NCBI GenBank assembly: GCA_902472305.1
Contig: CABRNK010000002.1
Coordinates: 124,001 to 188,000, forward strand
Reading direction: 5' to 3'
From: Hominenteromicrobium sp900549945
GTDB lineage: Bacteria; Bacillota; Clostridia; Oscillospirales; Acutalibacteraceae
DNA: 64,000 nt
This document shows positions 43,128-51,393 of the stretch, piece by piece (position 1 is the first letter of the stretch; the number at the start of each line of letters is the position of its first letter). Under the pieces are notes generated by a model. It saw nothing but the letters and a program-made list of their open reading frames with translations. It was not told the origin of the DNA and ran no database searches. Made by a program: the position numbers and the translations under genes.

Positions 43128-43165
43128 GAAATGGAATTCAAGCTGGTGGGGAAGGAGGCGCCCGC

Positions 43166-44764
43166 ATGGTGGTTTTGATACGCGGCGCGCAGATTTATGA
43201 CGGCGGGGGCGGCGCGCCGTTTTTGGGCGACGTGCTCGTGCAGGGGGAGACAATCGAGGCGGTCGGCCCGGGCCTGCCCGCGCCGCCGGGCGCGGCGGTG
43301 CTCGAGGCCGCGGGCAAAATGCTCTGCCCCGGTTTCATCGACATCCACCGCCACGCCGATGTGCAGCCGCTCCTTGGCTGGAGCGCGGAGGCCGAGCTGC
43401 GGCAGGGCATCACGACGTCGGTTTCCGGCAACTGCGGCATCTCGCTCACGCCGTGTGCCGCGCCGTTTTGCGCGGAGCAGCGCGCATTTTCGGCCGCGGT
43501 GCTCGGCCCGGTGCCGGCGGGCGCGCCCGAAACGTACCGCGAGTACGTGCGGCGGCTGGAAAATGCCGCGCTGCCGCTGAATTTTGCGGCGATGATCGGC
43601 ACCGGCGCGGTGCGCATCAGCCTCAAGGGCTTTTCGCGCACGCCGTTCACAGCGGCGGAGCTTGAACAGGCCGAGGCCTGTGTGGAGGAGGCGCTCGCGC
43701 TCGGCGCGCCCGGCGTTTCCTGTGGCATCATGTATATGCCCGAATGCTTCAACAGCTTTTCGGAGTACGCCGCGATGCTGCGCCCGCTCGGAAAATACGG
43801 CCGCCCGCTGACGGCGCACATCCGCGGGGAGGGTGACGGCCTCGTCGAGAGCGTCGAGGAGATCATCCGCATTGCCGAATCGGTCGGCTGCCCGCTCGAG
43901 ATCAGCCATTTCAAGTCCTGCGGCATGCAGAACTGGGGGCGCGAGATCTACCGCGCGATCGACCGCATCGAGGCGGCGCGCGCCCGCGGACTCGATGTGA
44001 CCTGCGATTTTTACCCGTACTGCGGCGGCTCGACGATGCTCACGACGATGCTGCCGCCGGCGCTGTGTGCGGACGGCGTGGACGCGGCCTGCGCGCGGCT
44101 CGGCACGGCGGCGGGCGTGGAGGAATTCCGCCGCGCGGTGCAAAAAACGTATGCGGACTGGGACAACTACGCCGTTTCGCTCGGCTGGGACCGCATCTTG
44201 GTCGGCACGGCGGCGCAGCCGGAGAACCGGCGCTTCCTCGGCCTTTCCGTGGCGGAGGGCGCGCGGCGGTACGGTTTCCCGGACGCCGAAGCGCTCGCCG
44301 CGCACCTGATGCACACCGAGGGCGGCGGCTGCGGGATCATCAACCTGAGCATGGCGCAGGCGGACGTCGACGCCGTGGCGCGCCTGCCGTATTCGATGCT
44401 GATCTCCGACGCACTCTACGCCGCGACGGACACGCCGCACCCGCGGCTGCTCGGCGCATTTCCGCGCTTCCTGCGCGAGTACGCGTTTGCGCGCGGCGTG
44501 GTGCCGCCCGAAGAGGCGGTGCGGAAGATGACGGCGCTGCCGGCTGAGCGGTTCGGCTTTTCGGACCGCGGGCGCATCGCCCCCGGCTGCCGCGCCGACC
44601 TGCTGCTCTTTGACCCGCGCGCGTTCACGGACAACGCGGATTTCTCCGGGCGGAGCGATTTTTCGAGCGGCCTTTCGCTCAGCCTGATCGGCGGCGAGGC
44701 CGTCGTGCGTGGCGACAAGCTGACGGGAAAACGCCCCGGGCAATGGCTCAGGGCGCAGAGATAA
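43166..44764 (+). CDS. N-acyl-D-amino-acid deacylase (D-aminoacylase)
   Basis: A 532-residue amidohydrolase. Metal ligands appear in PGFIDIHRHADVQPL, TSVSGNCGIS (Cys ligand of D-aminoacylases), THIRGEGD-type (LTAHIRGEGDGLVES), EISHFKSCG and the late aspartate in LISDALYAATDTPHPR. The N- and C-terminal beta strands form the small domain (RGAQIYDGGG, GRIAPGCRADLLLFD). It releases free D-amino acids from N-acylated forms. AAGGAGG lies seven bases before the ATG. It is followed 36 bp later by a RidA gene and is divergent from a D-amino-acid PLP enzyme. Confidence 0.9.
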   Translation: MVVLIRGAQIYDGGGGAPFLGDVLVQGETIEAVGPGLPAPPGAAVLEAAGKMLCPGFIDIHRHADVQPLLGWSAEAELRQGITTSVSGNCGISLTPCAAPFCAEQRAFSAAVLGPVPAGAPETYREYVRRLENAALPLNFAAMIGTGAVRISLKGFSRTPFTAAELEQAEACVEEALALGAPGVSCGIMYMPECFNSFSEYAAMLRPLGKYGRPLTAHIRGEGDGLVESVEEIIRIAESVGCPLEISHFKSCGMQNWGREIYRAIDRIEAARARGLDVTCDFYPYCGGSTMLTTMLPPALCADGVDAACARLGTAAGVEEFRRAVQKTYADWDNYAVSLGWDRILVGTAAQPENRRFLGLSVAEGARRYGFPDAEALAAHLMHTEGGGCGIINLSMAQADVDAVARLPYSMLISDALYAATDTPHPRLLGAFPRFLREYAFARGVVPPEEAVRKMTALPAERFGFSDRGRIAPGCRADLLLFDPRAFTDNADFSGRSDFSSGLSLSLIGGEAVVRGDKLTGKRPGQWLRAQR

Positions 44765-44800
44765 AAGAAAATTTCACGCAAATTTGAAAGGATGGTTTTC

Positions 44801-45262
44801 ATGCAGATCGAAAAGAAACTCGAAGAACTCGGCCTCCGCCTCCCGCCCCCGCCCCCGCGCGGCGGCCTGTACAAGTCCTGCAAGCCGTTCGGCGCGAACC
44901 TCGCGTACGTTTCGGGCTGCGGCTGCGTCATCGACGCGCCGGTCGAGGGCAAGCTCGGCCTCGATTTCACGCTCGAGCAGGGCCAGCAGTACGCGCGCGA
45001 CGCGATGCTCAACGTCCTCTCGGTGCTGAAGGCGGAAATCGGTGACCTCGACCGCGTCAAGAGCTGCGTCAAGATCCTCGTTTTCGTCGCGAGCGCGAAC
45101 GATTTCTACAGCCAGCCCGCCGTTGCGAACGGCGCGACCGCGCTGCTCGGCGAGCTTTTCGGCGAGGAGATCGGCATCCCGTCCCGCTCGGCCATCGGCG
45201 TCAACGTGCTGCCCAGCAACCTCCCCGTGGAGATCGAGGCGATGTTCGAGCTGAAGAACTGA
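44801..45262 (+). CDS. RidA family reactive-imine deaminase
   Basis: A 153-residue RidA/YjgF protein. The active-site arginine is in PSRSAIGVNVLPSNLPVEIEA. RidA proteins hydrolyse enamines and imines released by PLP dehydratases. The ATG at 44801 has GAAAGGA nine bases upstream, whereas the in-frame ATG at 44792 lies directly on that site. The N-terminus EKKLEELGLRLPPPPPRGG is of the longer RidA subgroup with a proline run. Location after the D-aminoacylase and near the PLP enzyme fits a role in cleaning up the imine of D-amino acid breakdown. Confidence 0.9.
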   Translation: MQIEKKLEELGLRLPPPPPRGGLYKSCKPFGANLAYVSGCGCVIDAPVEGKLGLDFTLEQGQQYARDAMLNVLSVLKAEIGDLDRVKSCVKILVFVASANDFYSQPAVANGATALLGELFGEEIGIPSRSAIGVNVLPSNLPVEIEAMFELKN

Positions 45263-45282
45263 GGAAAAACGAAAAGAATCAG

Positions 45283-45315
45283 ACCCGCAGGGCGCAGGCT
45301 CTGCGGGTATTTTTT
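45283..45315 (+). terminator. Intrinsic terminator
   Basis: ACCCGCAG pairs with CTGCGGGT, followed by ATTTTTTAT; it closes the D-aminoacylase-RidA operon and overlaps the 3' end of the convergent Xre gene. Confidence 0.8.
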
Positions 45316-45661
45316 ATGCCTTTCTTGCCTCGGCGATCATGGTTTCCACCACGGCGAAGATGCGCTGCTGTTCGCGGAACGGGAGCCGCGCGATTTCCTT
45401 GGAGAGGCCGGAGGAGCGCGTTGCCGCCGTGTTTTCCACAACATCCGCGAAAATCTGGTCGGCGGAGGCGCCGATCGCGTTGATAATCGCGATCAGCTTT
45501 TCAAAGCGCGGGAAACTGATGCCGCGCTCTACAGCGGAGATGTAATTCGGCGTGAGATCCGTTTTTTCGGCCAGCATTTCCTGTGTCAGGCCGCATTTTT
45601 CGCGGTATTCCTTAATCCGCTTTCCGATTGCCTTTTGTGCTGCTCCGTGCATAGCCATCAC
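45314..45661 (-). CDS. Xre-family transcriptional regulator
   Basis: A 115-residue protein with an HTH_3 domain near residues 15-65 (GLTQEMLAEKTDLTPNYISAVERG) and a helical C-terminal part (ARLPFREQQRIFAVVETMI). It is divergent from a second small Xre gene; the AT-rich intergenic region carries candidate operators with the element GCGTTA. The exact start is open: three Met codons (MMAMHG) lie close together and none has a strong ribosome site. Confidence 0.85.
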   Translation of the reverse strand: MMAMHGAAQKAIGKRIKEYREKCGLTQEMLAEKTDLTPNYISAVERGISFPRFEKLIAIINAIGASADQIFADVVENTAATRSSGLSKEIARLPFREQQRIFAVVETMIAEARKA

Positions 45662-45683
45662 GCTTTCTAATTCTTATAGCGTT

Positions 45684-45834
45684 AGTATACCTTTGTTCGA
45701 GTTACTTATGAACATGCTTTAAGAATTGGAGCAACGCGCTTCAAGTTATATCGGCCGGCGTATTGACTTTTATTTTGCCGTTGCTTATAATGTTTGTAAC
45801 TGGAAAAGAATGGGAATAACGCGAAAAGCGTTAT
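45684..45834. promoter_or_regulatory. Divergent promoters and inverted-repeat operator of the Xre pair
   Basis: For the plus gene: TTGACT (45763-45768), 17-bp spacer, TATAAT (45786-45791). For the minus gene: TTCATA (45712-45707), 17-bp spacer, TATACT (45689-45684). ATAACGC (45816-45822) and GCGTTAT (45828-45834) form an inverted repeat just downstream of the plus -10, and AGCGTTAG recurs beside the minus promoter at 45678-45685. Mutual or self-repression by the two Xre proteins is likely. Confidence 0.6.
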
Positions 45835-45847
45835 AAGTGGAAAGGGG

Positions 45848-46072
45848 ATGTGCAGCCTGTTTGATCAAATTCTTCTCGGGGAAAGGCTCCGGCAGCTTCG
45901 GAAGAAGCACGGTATGACGCAGGAGGCGCTTGCCAAGCAGCTCGAGATCCGCCGTGTGCGCTACGTCTATATGGAAAACGGAAGGGCGCTGCCGACGCTT
46001 CCGATTCTCGTGCGCATCGCGGAGCTTTACGGCGTTTCGACCGATTCCCTGCTCGGCGTCAAGGCCGAATAA
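45848..46072 (+). CDS. Small Xre-family repressor
   Basis: A 74-residue HTH_3 protein (LRQLRKKHGMTQEALAKQLEI, then YMENGRALPTLPILVRIAELYGV). It is a single domain with no tail, like many phage- or plasmid-type repressors. AAAGGGG precedes the ATG. It faces the other Xre gene across a region of AT-rich DNA. A very strong terminator follows, so it stands alone on its transcript. Confidence 0.85.
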   Translation: MCSLFDQILLGERLRQLRKKHGMTQEALAKQLEIRRVRYVYMENGRALPTLPILVRIAELYGVSTDSLLGVKAE

Positions 46073-46080
46073 AGGTGCAA

Positions 46081-46124
46081 AAAATCCCGCAGACAGCATC
46101 TGTTAGCTGTCTGCGGGATTTTCT
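46081..46124. terminator. Bidirectional intrinsic terminator
   Basis: A 17-bp perfect stem, AAAATCCCGCAGACAGC and its complement, encloses ATCTGTTA and lies between the small Xre gene and the convergent zinc-ribbon protein gene. Confidence 0.88.
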
Positions 46125-46179
46125 CATGCGCCGGTGTGCGGCTGCGTGCCGACAGGCGCGGCGCTGTGGCTTTCAACGG

Positions 46180-47886
46180 TCAGTTGCCGAAGGTCGCGTC
46201 GGCGAGATAGACGTAGCCCGTCGAGCGGAGCGAGGAGAAGCTGCCCTCCACCTCGATGCGCACGGTTTCCGCGCCGTCGATGATGAGGTTCATCTCTGCG
46301 GGCGAATCGCCGCGCGTAAGGCCCGTGACCTCATATTGCAGGGCGCCGTCCACATAGACGCGCACGGCGGCGGAGAAGTCGTCCGCGCTGTCGCCCTCGA
46401 TCACCCATGTGCCGCTCAGGCGGCGGTACTGGCCGCCCGGTTCGTATTCGGTTTCAACGGTTTTCTGGATGACCGGGTACAGCGCAAAGCTCAGGCCGCT
46501 GCCGTAGCTGTTGCCGGAGGCGTCAGACGCCGTCCAGCCGGTCGCGCAGTCCATGCCGCCGCTCGGCGAAAGGTCGGTGAGCAAAACCGGATACATCGCC
46601 TCGTATTCCTCGATTTTCGCTGCGATGTCCGCGTCATCTGAAAGGAGCTCCTGCGATTTTTCGAGCGCCGCCACCGCGGCCTCGAAGTCGGAGCTTTCCG
46701 CATAGCCCGCGGCCTCCTTGAGCACAGCTTCCTTGTACTGGCTCTTGTAGGCCTCGATCTGCTTTGTGAAGCGCTCGTCTTCCTTCGTGGCATCCTCCAG
46801 AAGCTGGATTGCGCCGGCGTAATCGCCTTCGTCGGCAAAGCCCTGCGCGGTCTTGAGCAGGCTGCCCACGTAGTCGTCCAGCTCGGCCTTTTTCAGCTCC
46901 TCGAGCTTTGCGGTGATGTCCGCATCGTCGCCGAGTACGTCGCTGCTGTTCAGAAGCAGGGCCTCCGCGCCGCGGTAATCCTTGCTGTCGGCGAGCGCCT
47001 GCGCCTCCTCGAGCACCTGCTCCTTGTAGGCGGCGCGCACGGCTTCGATCTGCTTCTGCGCGGCCTCGTAGTTTGTGTCGTCCGCAATGACGGCGCTGTA
47101 GCGGCTGACCGCACCGGCGGCTTCGCCGCTCTCCTCGAGGTACTGCGCCTCGTTAAACGCGTCCTTCGAGGCCTTCAGCGCCTCGATGCGCTTCACATCG
47201 TTGTCGAGCCCGCTGTCCGGAAACAGCCGGCGCAGGCGGTCGAGCAGCTCGTAAGCGCTCGTATAGTCCGTTTCCCCGCTGTTGTAGCGGTCGATCACCG
47301 CGGCGGCGTACGTTTTCATGTCCTCCGCCACGCCGCGAAGCTCCTCCTCGGAAAGCTGGGGCAGAAGCTGCGTCACGGTGGTGTAGTCGTTTGCGTCGAG
47401 CGCGCGGGTGAGCTTCTGCATCGGCGCGTTAAACCAAACGGCGATGCCCGTGACCGTCGCGATCACGGCCGCCGCAATGGGCAGTGCGATCCAAAGCCAT
47501 TTGAGCGAGCGCTTTCTGCGGGGAAGCTCGTCCTCATATTCCTCGTAGATGTAGTTGTCCTCGTAGGGCACGGGCGCGTCTGCCTGCGGGGCGAGGGAAC
47601 TGCTGTGCACGGGCGGCGGCTCGGGGAGCTGCTCGCCGGAGGAGAGCTCCTCCACGCGGTCCTCCGTATCTGCGGGCGGTGCATCCGGTGCGGGCGCCTC
47701 GGCGGGCTCTTCTGCGGCCGGGGATGCGGCGCCGTCCGCTGTGTCTTGTGTCTCCGGCACAGGGGGTTCCGGCGCGGGCGCGGCGGGGGGCGCAGGCTCT
47801 GCCGGAGGCAGAATGGCCTCGCTGCCGCAGACGTCGCATTTTGTCGCGCCCTCGGGCAAGGTTGCTCCGCAATATATGCAAAACAT
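46180..47886 (-). CDS. Zinc-ribbon membrane protein with tandem helical repeats
   Basis: A 568-residue protein. It begins with a zinc ribbon MFCIYCGATLPEGATKCDVCG (two CxxC pairs), then a Pro/Ala/Glu-rich linker to ~125, one membrane helix (LWIALPIAAAVIATVTGIAVWF), and an outer region of repeated helical units of ~65 residues (YSAVIADDTNYEAAQKQIEAV, YRGAEALLLNSSDVLGDDADI, FEAAVAALEKSQELLSDDADI), TPR-like. The last ~130 residues are beta-rich (SGTWVIEGDSADDFSAAVRVYVDG, ending YVYLADATF), resembling a carbohydrate-binding NPCBM-type domain. The start at 47886 has AAGGAGGA at ideal spacing. Function unknown; perhaps an envelope sensor. Confidence 0.7.
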   Translation of the reverse strand: MFCIYCGATLPEGATKCDVCGSEAILPPAEPAPPAAPAPEPPVPETQDTADGAASPAAEEPAEAPAPDAPPADTEDRVEELSSGEQLPEPPPVHSSSLAPQADAPVPYEDNYIYEEYEDELPRRKRSLKWLWIALPIAAAVIATVTGIAVWFNAPMQKLTRALDANDYTTVTQLLPQLSEEELRGVAEDMKTYAAAVIDRYNSGETDYTSAYELLDRLRRLFPDSGLDNDVKRIEALKASKDAFNEAQYLEESGEAAGAVSRYSAVIADDTNYEAAQKQIEAVRAAYKEQVLEEAQALADSKDYRGAEALLLNSSDVLGDDADITAKLEELKKAELDDYVGSLLKTAQGFADEGDYAGAIQLLEDATKEDERFTKQIEAYKSQYKEAVLKEAAGYAESSDFEAAVAALEKSQELLSDDADIAAKIEEYEAMYPVLLTDLSPSGGMDCATGWTASDASGNSYGSGLSFALYPVIQKTVETEYEPGGQYRRLSGTWVIEGDSADDFSAAVRVYVDGALQYEVTGLTRGDSPAEMNLIIDGAETVRIEVEGSFSSLRSTGYVYLADATFGN

Positions 47887-47954
47887 AGGCTGTCCTCCTT
47901 TTGATATAATTGCTTTAAGCATACAATATTCCGCAGAATCTGTCAAATTTTTTA

Positions 47955-48018
47955 CCTGAATTTTCAGGATAAGCGGAACGGCGCGCCGCGGATAAGCTCT
48001 CCGCAGCGCGCCGTTCCT
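47955..48018. other. Hairpins without T-tract in the zinc-ribbon/activase gap
   Basis: CCTGAATTTTCAGG (47955-47968) is a palindrome, and GGAACGGCGCGC with its complement (47975-48018) makes a strong stem. Neither has a clear T-tract. They lie downstream of the activase gene on the minus strand and may be processing or stabilising structures. Confidence 0.4.
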
Positions 48019-48042
48019 ATGAAATTCCCCAAAATACAGCGG

Positions 48043-48915
48043 TCAGTCGGCGATCTTTGCCTCCCAGATGCGCTTTTGCTCCGGCGATACGGTCTTGAGG
48101 CCGGCGAGTGTGTAGGGGGCGCCGAGCGCGTCCCACTTGGTTTTGCCGATGTCATGGTAGGCCATGATCTCGGCGCTTTGGATGCAGGCGTGCCGCGCCT
48201 TGAGCGCGCGGACCGCCGCGAAATGCGCGTCCGTGTCGTTCACGCCCGGGATAATGGGGCAGCGCAGCGCGACGGCGGCGCCGGCTTCATCCAGCGCGCG
48301 CAGCGTGTCGAGCACCGGTTCGAGCGGCGCGCCGGTCCAGCGCAGGTGCGCGTCCGGATCGGTGTGCTTGCAGTCGAATAAAAACAGGCCGACGAGCGGG
48401 ATCAGCCTTTGCAGCCGCGCGGGCGGGATCAGGCCGTTCGTTTCGAGCGCCGTATGGATGCCGCGGCTGCGGCAGGCCTCTAAAAGCTCCACGAGCAGGT
48501 CGAAATGCAGGGAGGCTTCGCCGCCGGAGAAGGTTACGCCGCCGCCCGAGGACTTGTAGTATTTCGCGTCCTTTTCAATCGTGCGCAGAACCTCTTCGGC
48601 CGTCATTTCCCGGCCGGAAAGCTCGAGCGCGCTGTTGGGGCAGGCCTTTTCGCATGCGCCGCAGGCGGTGCATTTTGTGCGGTCGAAGCGGTGCATGCCG
48701 TTCTCAAAGGTGTGCGCGCCGTTTGGGCAAACGGCGCATGCGCCGCAGGAAACACATTTTTCGGCGCGGTAAAGAAGCTCCGGTGCGGGAGAAAAGCTCT
48801 CCGGATTATGGCACCACGCGCAGTGCATATTGCAGCCCTTAAAAAATACCGTGGTGCGGATGCCGGGGCCGTCGTAAACGCAGAAGCGCTGGATATCAAA
48901 AATCAAACTTTTCAT
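48043..48915 (-). CDS. Glycyl radical enzyme activating enzyme
   Basis: A 290-residue radical SAM protein. The SAM cluster motif is GCNMHCAWC (Cys28, Cys32, Cys35), with GGGVTFSGGEA downstream. Between them lies a ferredoxin-like insert with two four-cysteine sets (CVSCGACAVCP and CTACGACEKACP), which is typical for activases of non-PFL glycyl radical enzymes. It abstracts hydrogen from the glycine of its partner, encoded 125 bp upstream on the same strand. AAAGG lies before the ATG at 48915; a longer reading upstream is not supported. Confidence 0.93.
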   Translation of the reverse strand: MKSLIFDIQRFCVYDGPGIRTTVFFKGCNMHCAWCHNPESFSPAPELLYRAEKCVSCGACAVCPNGAHTFENGMHRFDRTKCTACGACEKACPNSALELSGREMTAEEVLRTIEKDAKYYKSSGGGVTFSGGEASLHFDLLVELLEACRSRGIHTALETNGLIPPARLQRLIPLVGLFLFDCKHTDPDAHLRWTGAPLEPVLDTLRALDEAGAAVALRCPIIPGVNDTDAHFAAVRALKARHACIQSAEIMAYHDIGKTKWDALGAPYTLAGLKTVSPEQKRIWEAKIAD

Positions 48916-49039
48916 AGGTTGCCTTTCGGTATTTGGTTTGTGCGGGCACAATGCCGGCGGACGGCGCGAAGAAGCGCGCCATGCCGCGCGGCGTTTGTCC
49001 CGCTTTGCCGGGGCGGGGAAGCGGGCGTGCCCCACCCTG

Positions 49040-51292
49040 TTAAGCGCCGTAGGTTGTGCGCTCGATGATCTCGCGCTGAACGACCGGGTTCAGTGTGACG
49101 AAGCGGGCGCTGAAGCCGCCGATGCGCACGAGCAGGTTCTGGTAATTCTCCGGGTGCGCCATCGCGTTTTCGAGGTCGTCGCGCCCGATGACGCACAGGT
49201 TTGTCTGTACGCCGCCGTTTTCGTAGAACGCCTTGAGCACCGCGCCCACCTTATCCATCGAACCCGAGAAAAGCTCCTTCGTGAAGCGGACGTTGTTGAT
49301 GACGCCGACGTGCTTCGTGTTGTCGAACTTCGACATAGAGTTGAGCAGAGCCGTGATGCCGCTCTTATTCGCGCCGATCGAAGCGCCGTTTGCGTTTGCC
49401 ATCGCGCTGCCGCGCTTTCTGCCGCAGGCCGAGGCCTCGCAGAGGCTGCCCCACTCCGCGCTCATCGAGTTGTTGACGCTGACGATATTATAATGGTCGA
49501 GCCCCGCGGCCTTGCCCGCCTCGACCGTGCGGTCGGCGAGGTCGGCGAAGAGGCGCGCCGCCATCGCGTCGGCCGCGTCGTCGTCGTTGCCGTACTTCGG
49601 CGCTTCGAGGCAGAGCTTGCGCTCCGCTTCAAAGCCCTCGAAATCGCAGTCGAGCATGTGGACGAGCTGTTCGAGCGTGAAGCGCTTCCCGTCGTAGACG
49701 AGCGTTTTGATCGCCGTCAGGCTGTCGGCACAGCTGATGATACCGAACATCTCGCTCGAGGCGTTCAGGTAGCGCACGCCGCCCTCAAATACCGGCTTGC
49801 CGCGCGCGATGCAGTCGTCGAGCAAAAGGCTCAGGTGCAGGTACGGCGCGTTTTCGCCGGCGACCGTGTAGTTTAGGTATTTCTGCACGGCGAAGCGGTC
49901 GATCACGGGGTAAAGCTGCTCGAGCACGGCGGCGTAGAGCTTTTCGAAGGTGTCGAACGCCGTGAGCGGGCCGGTTTCGACGCCGCAGCGCACGTTCTGG
50001 AATTTGTCGAGGCCGTTGTGCAGCGCCATTTCGAGCGCCTTGAGCGCGTTGATGCCGTTGTTCGGCGTGCCGACGCTGCGGCCGACGAGCACGTATTCGC
50101 CGCAGCCAAAGGGCACGTACTGCTCGGCTTCCTCGCGGGAGACGCCGTAGACCTTTTCGACGGCGGGGATGTTCGTATCGTCGGAATAGATGATCGGGAA
50201 GGTTGTGCCTTCGGCGTTGACCTCCATGGCCTTTTGGAAAACGCGCTCATCCATGCCGCTGTAGTAGCGCAGCGTGAGCTGCGGCACGACCTCGCGGAAC
50301 CGGCGGGAAGCCTCCATGATGACGATGGCGAGGCGGTCTGCCGCTTTGGGACGTTTGCGGCCGAGGCCGCCGATGATCACGCGGCAGTCGTGGATCTTGT
50401 TGATCTCCTTGAAATGCTTGTAGAGCGCGAGCACGATCTGCACGCCGTCCTCCTCGGTGATGCGCCCGGCGTCCACGTCGGCGGCGTACAGCCCGCCGAG
50501 GTAGTCGTCCATGCGGCTGTAATTCATCAGGTCGGAGCTGACCGAATAGATCCACATGAGCTGCACGCCCTCGAGGAAGGTTTTCGGCGGGTTGTGCTGG
50601 ATCGAAAGGAGCGCGTCGGAAAGCGCGGCGAAGCGGCGGCGCGCCGGCTCGCTCTCGGCGGTTTCGCTGAGGGCGAGCGCCTGCTCGCGGTAGCGCGCGC
50701 ACGCCCCGCGCAGGCTTTCGATCCACAGCTTGAGCGCGTCGTAGAACGAAGATGCGCCGTTTTTCTCCGCCGCCGCGTCGATCTCGCGGTCGAGCCCGTC
50801 GAAGCCGAGCGCGATCAGCTTTTCAAAATCGACGTTCGTGCCGGCGACGCGGCAGTCGCAGTTGCCGGCGCCCGGGCCCTGATAGCCCTTCGGCGGGATG
50901 TAGCCGTAGCGCTTTGCAAACGCGATATCGAGCTTGCGGGCGGTGTTTTCCTCGTGCCAGAAGGCCTGCGCAGCCTGCAGATCGCGCTTTTCCTCCGCGG
51001 TCAGCGCGTCCGCATGCTCCAGCATGGCACGCGTGAAGTCGAAATCGTTGAAATAGTAGGTGTACTGGCCGCCGATCAGCGCCGAATAGCCGCCCACCTG
51101 CGAGGTGAAGCCGGCAAAATCGTGCTCGTAGCGGCCCGCGATGCCGTCGTTTTCGTCGAGCGGCACGAGGATGCGGCGCAGCTGGAAATCGAGGCACTTG
51201 GCCTCGCGGATGTAGATGTCGCCGCTGTTTTCCTTGTAGATGCGCGTGAATTCGAGCGCATTGCGCAGCTTTTGCAGATCACTCTTAAACAT
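49040..51292 (-). CDS. Glycyl radical enzyme of unassigned substrate
   Basis: A 750-residue member of the PFL/glycyl radical family. The thiyl cysteine is Cys397 in PFGCGEYVLVG, where most dehydratases and lyases read GCVE; the general-base glutamate is kept (Glu399). The radical glycine is Gly726 in VRIGGFSARF, a variant of RVxGYSA. It lacks the Cys-Cys pair of pyruvate formate-lyase, so it is not PFL. It is shorter than diol dehydratases (~790). Substrate class is undecided. The adjacent activase, divergent AraC regulator and downstream TIM-barrel isomerase suggest a sugar- or polyol-related pathway. AAGGAGG supports the start. Confidence 0.88.
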   Translation of the reverse strand: MFKSDLQKLRNALEFTRIYKENSGDIYIREAKCLDFQLRRILVPLDENDGIAGRYEHDFAGFTSQVGGYSALIGGQYTYYFNDFDFTRAMLEHADALTAEEKRDLQAAQAFWHEENTARKLDIAFAKRYGYIPPKGYQGPGAGNCDCRVAGTNVDFEKLIALGFDGLDREIDAAAEKNGASSFYDALKLWIESLRGACARYREQALALSETAESEPARRRFAALSDALLSIQHNPPKTFLEGVQLMWIYSVSSDLMNYSRMDDYLGGLYAADVDAGRITEEDGVQIVLALYKHFKEINKIHDCRVIIGGLGRKRPKAADRLAIVIMEASRRFREVVPQLTLRYYSGMDERVFQKAMEVNAEGTTFPIIYSDDTNIPAVEKVYGVSREEAEQYVPFGCGEYVLVGRSVGTPNNGINALKALEMALHNGLDKFQNVRCGVETGPLTAFDTFEKLYAAVLEQLYPVIDRFAVQKYLNYTVAGENAPYLHLSLLLDDCIARGKPVFEGGVRYLNASSEMFGIISCADSLTAIKTLVYDGKRFTLEQLVHMLDCDFEGFEAERKLCLEAPKYGNDDDAADAMAARLFADLADRTVEAGKAAGLDHYNIVSVNNSMSAEWGSLCEASACGRKRGSAMANANGASIGANKSGITALLNSMSKFDNTKHVGVINNVRFTKELFSGSMDKVGAVLKAFYENGGVQTNLCVIGRDDLENAMAHPENYQNLLVRIGGFSARFVTLNPVVQREIIERTTYGA

Positions 51293-51338
51293 AGAGAAAG
51301 CCTCCTTGACTCAAATTCTCTTTTATTGATGCGGAGTC

Positions 51339-51367
51339 TTGTTTTTCCTCCGCGGATTGCCTATAAT
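51339..51367 (+). promoter_or_regulatory. Promoter of the AraC regulator
   Basis: TTGTTT (51339-51344), 17-bp spacer, TATAAT (51362-51367), within the 101-bp gap to the divergent glycyl radical enzyme gene. Confidence 0.65.
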
Positions 51368-51393
51368 AAAGGGGATGAAAAAGGGGGGATACG

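Noticed and set aside
49040..51292. Naming the glycyl radical enzyme pyruvate formate-lyase
   Set aside because: PFL has adjacent active-site cysteines and an activase without ferredoxin insert; this enzyme has GCGE and an activase with two extra cysteine sets.
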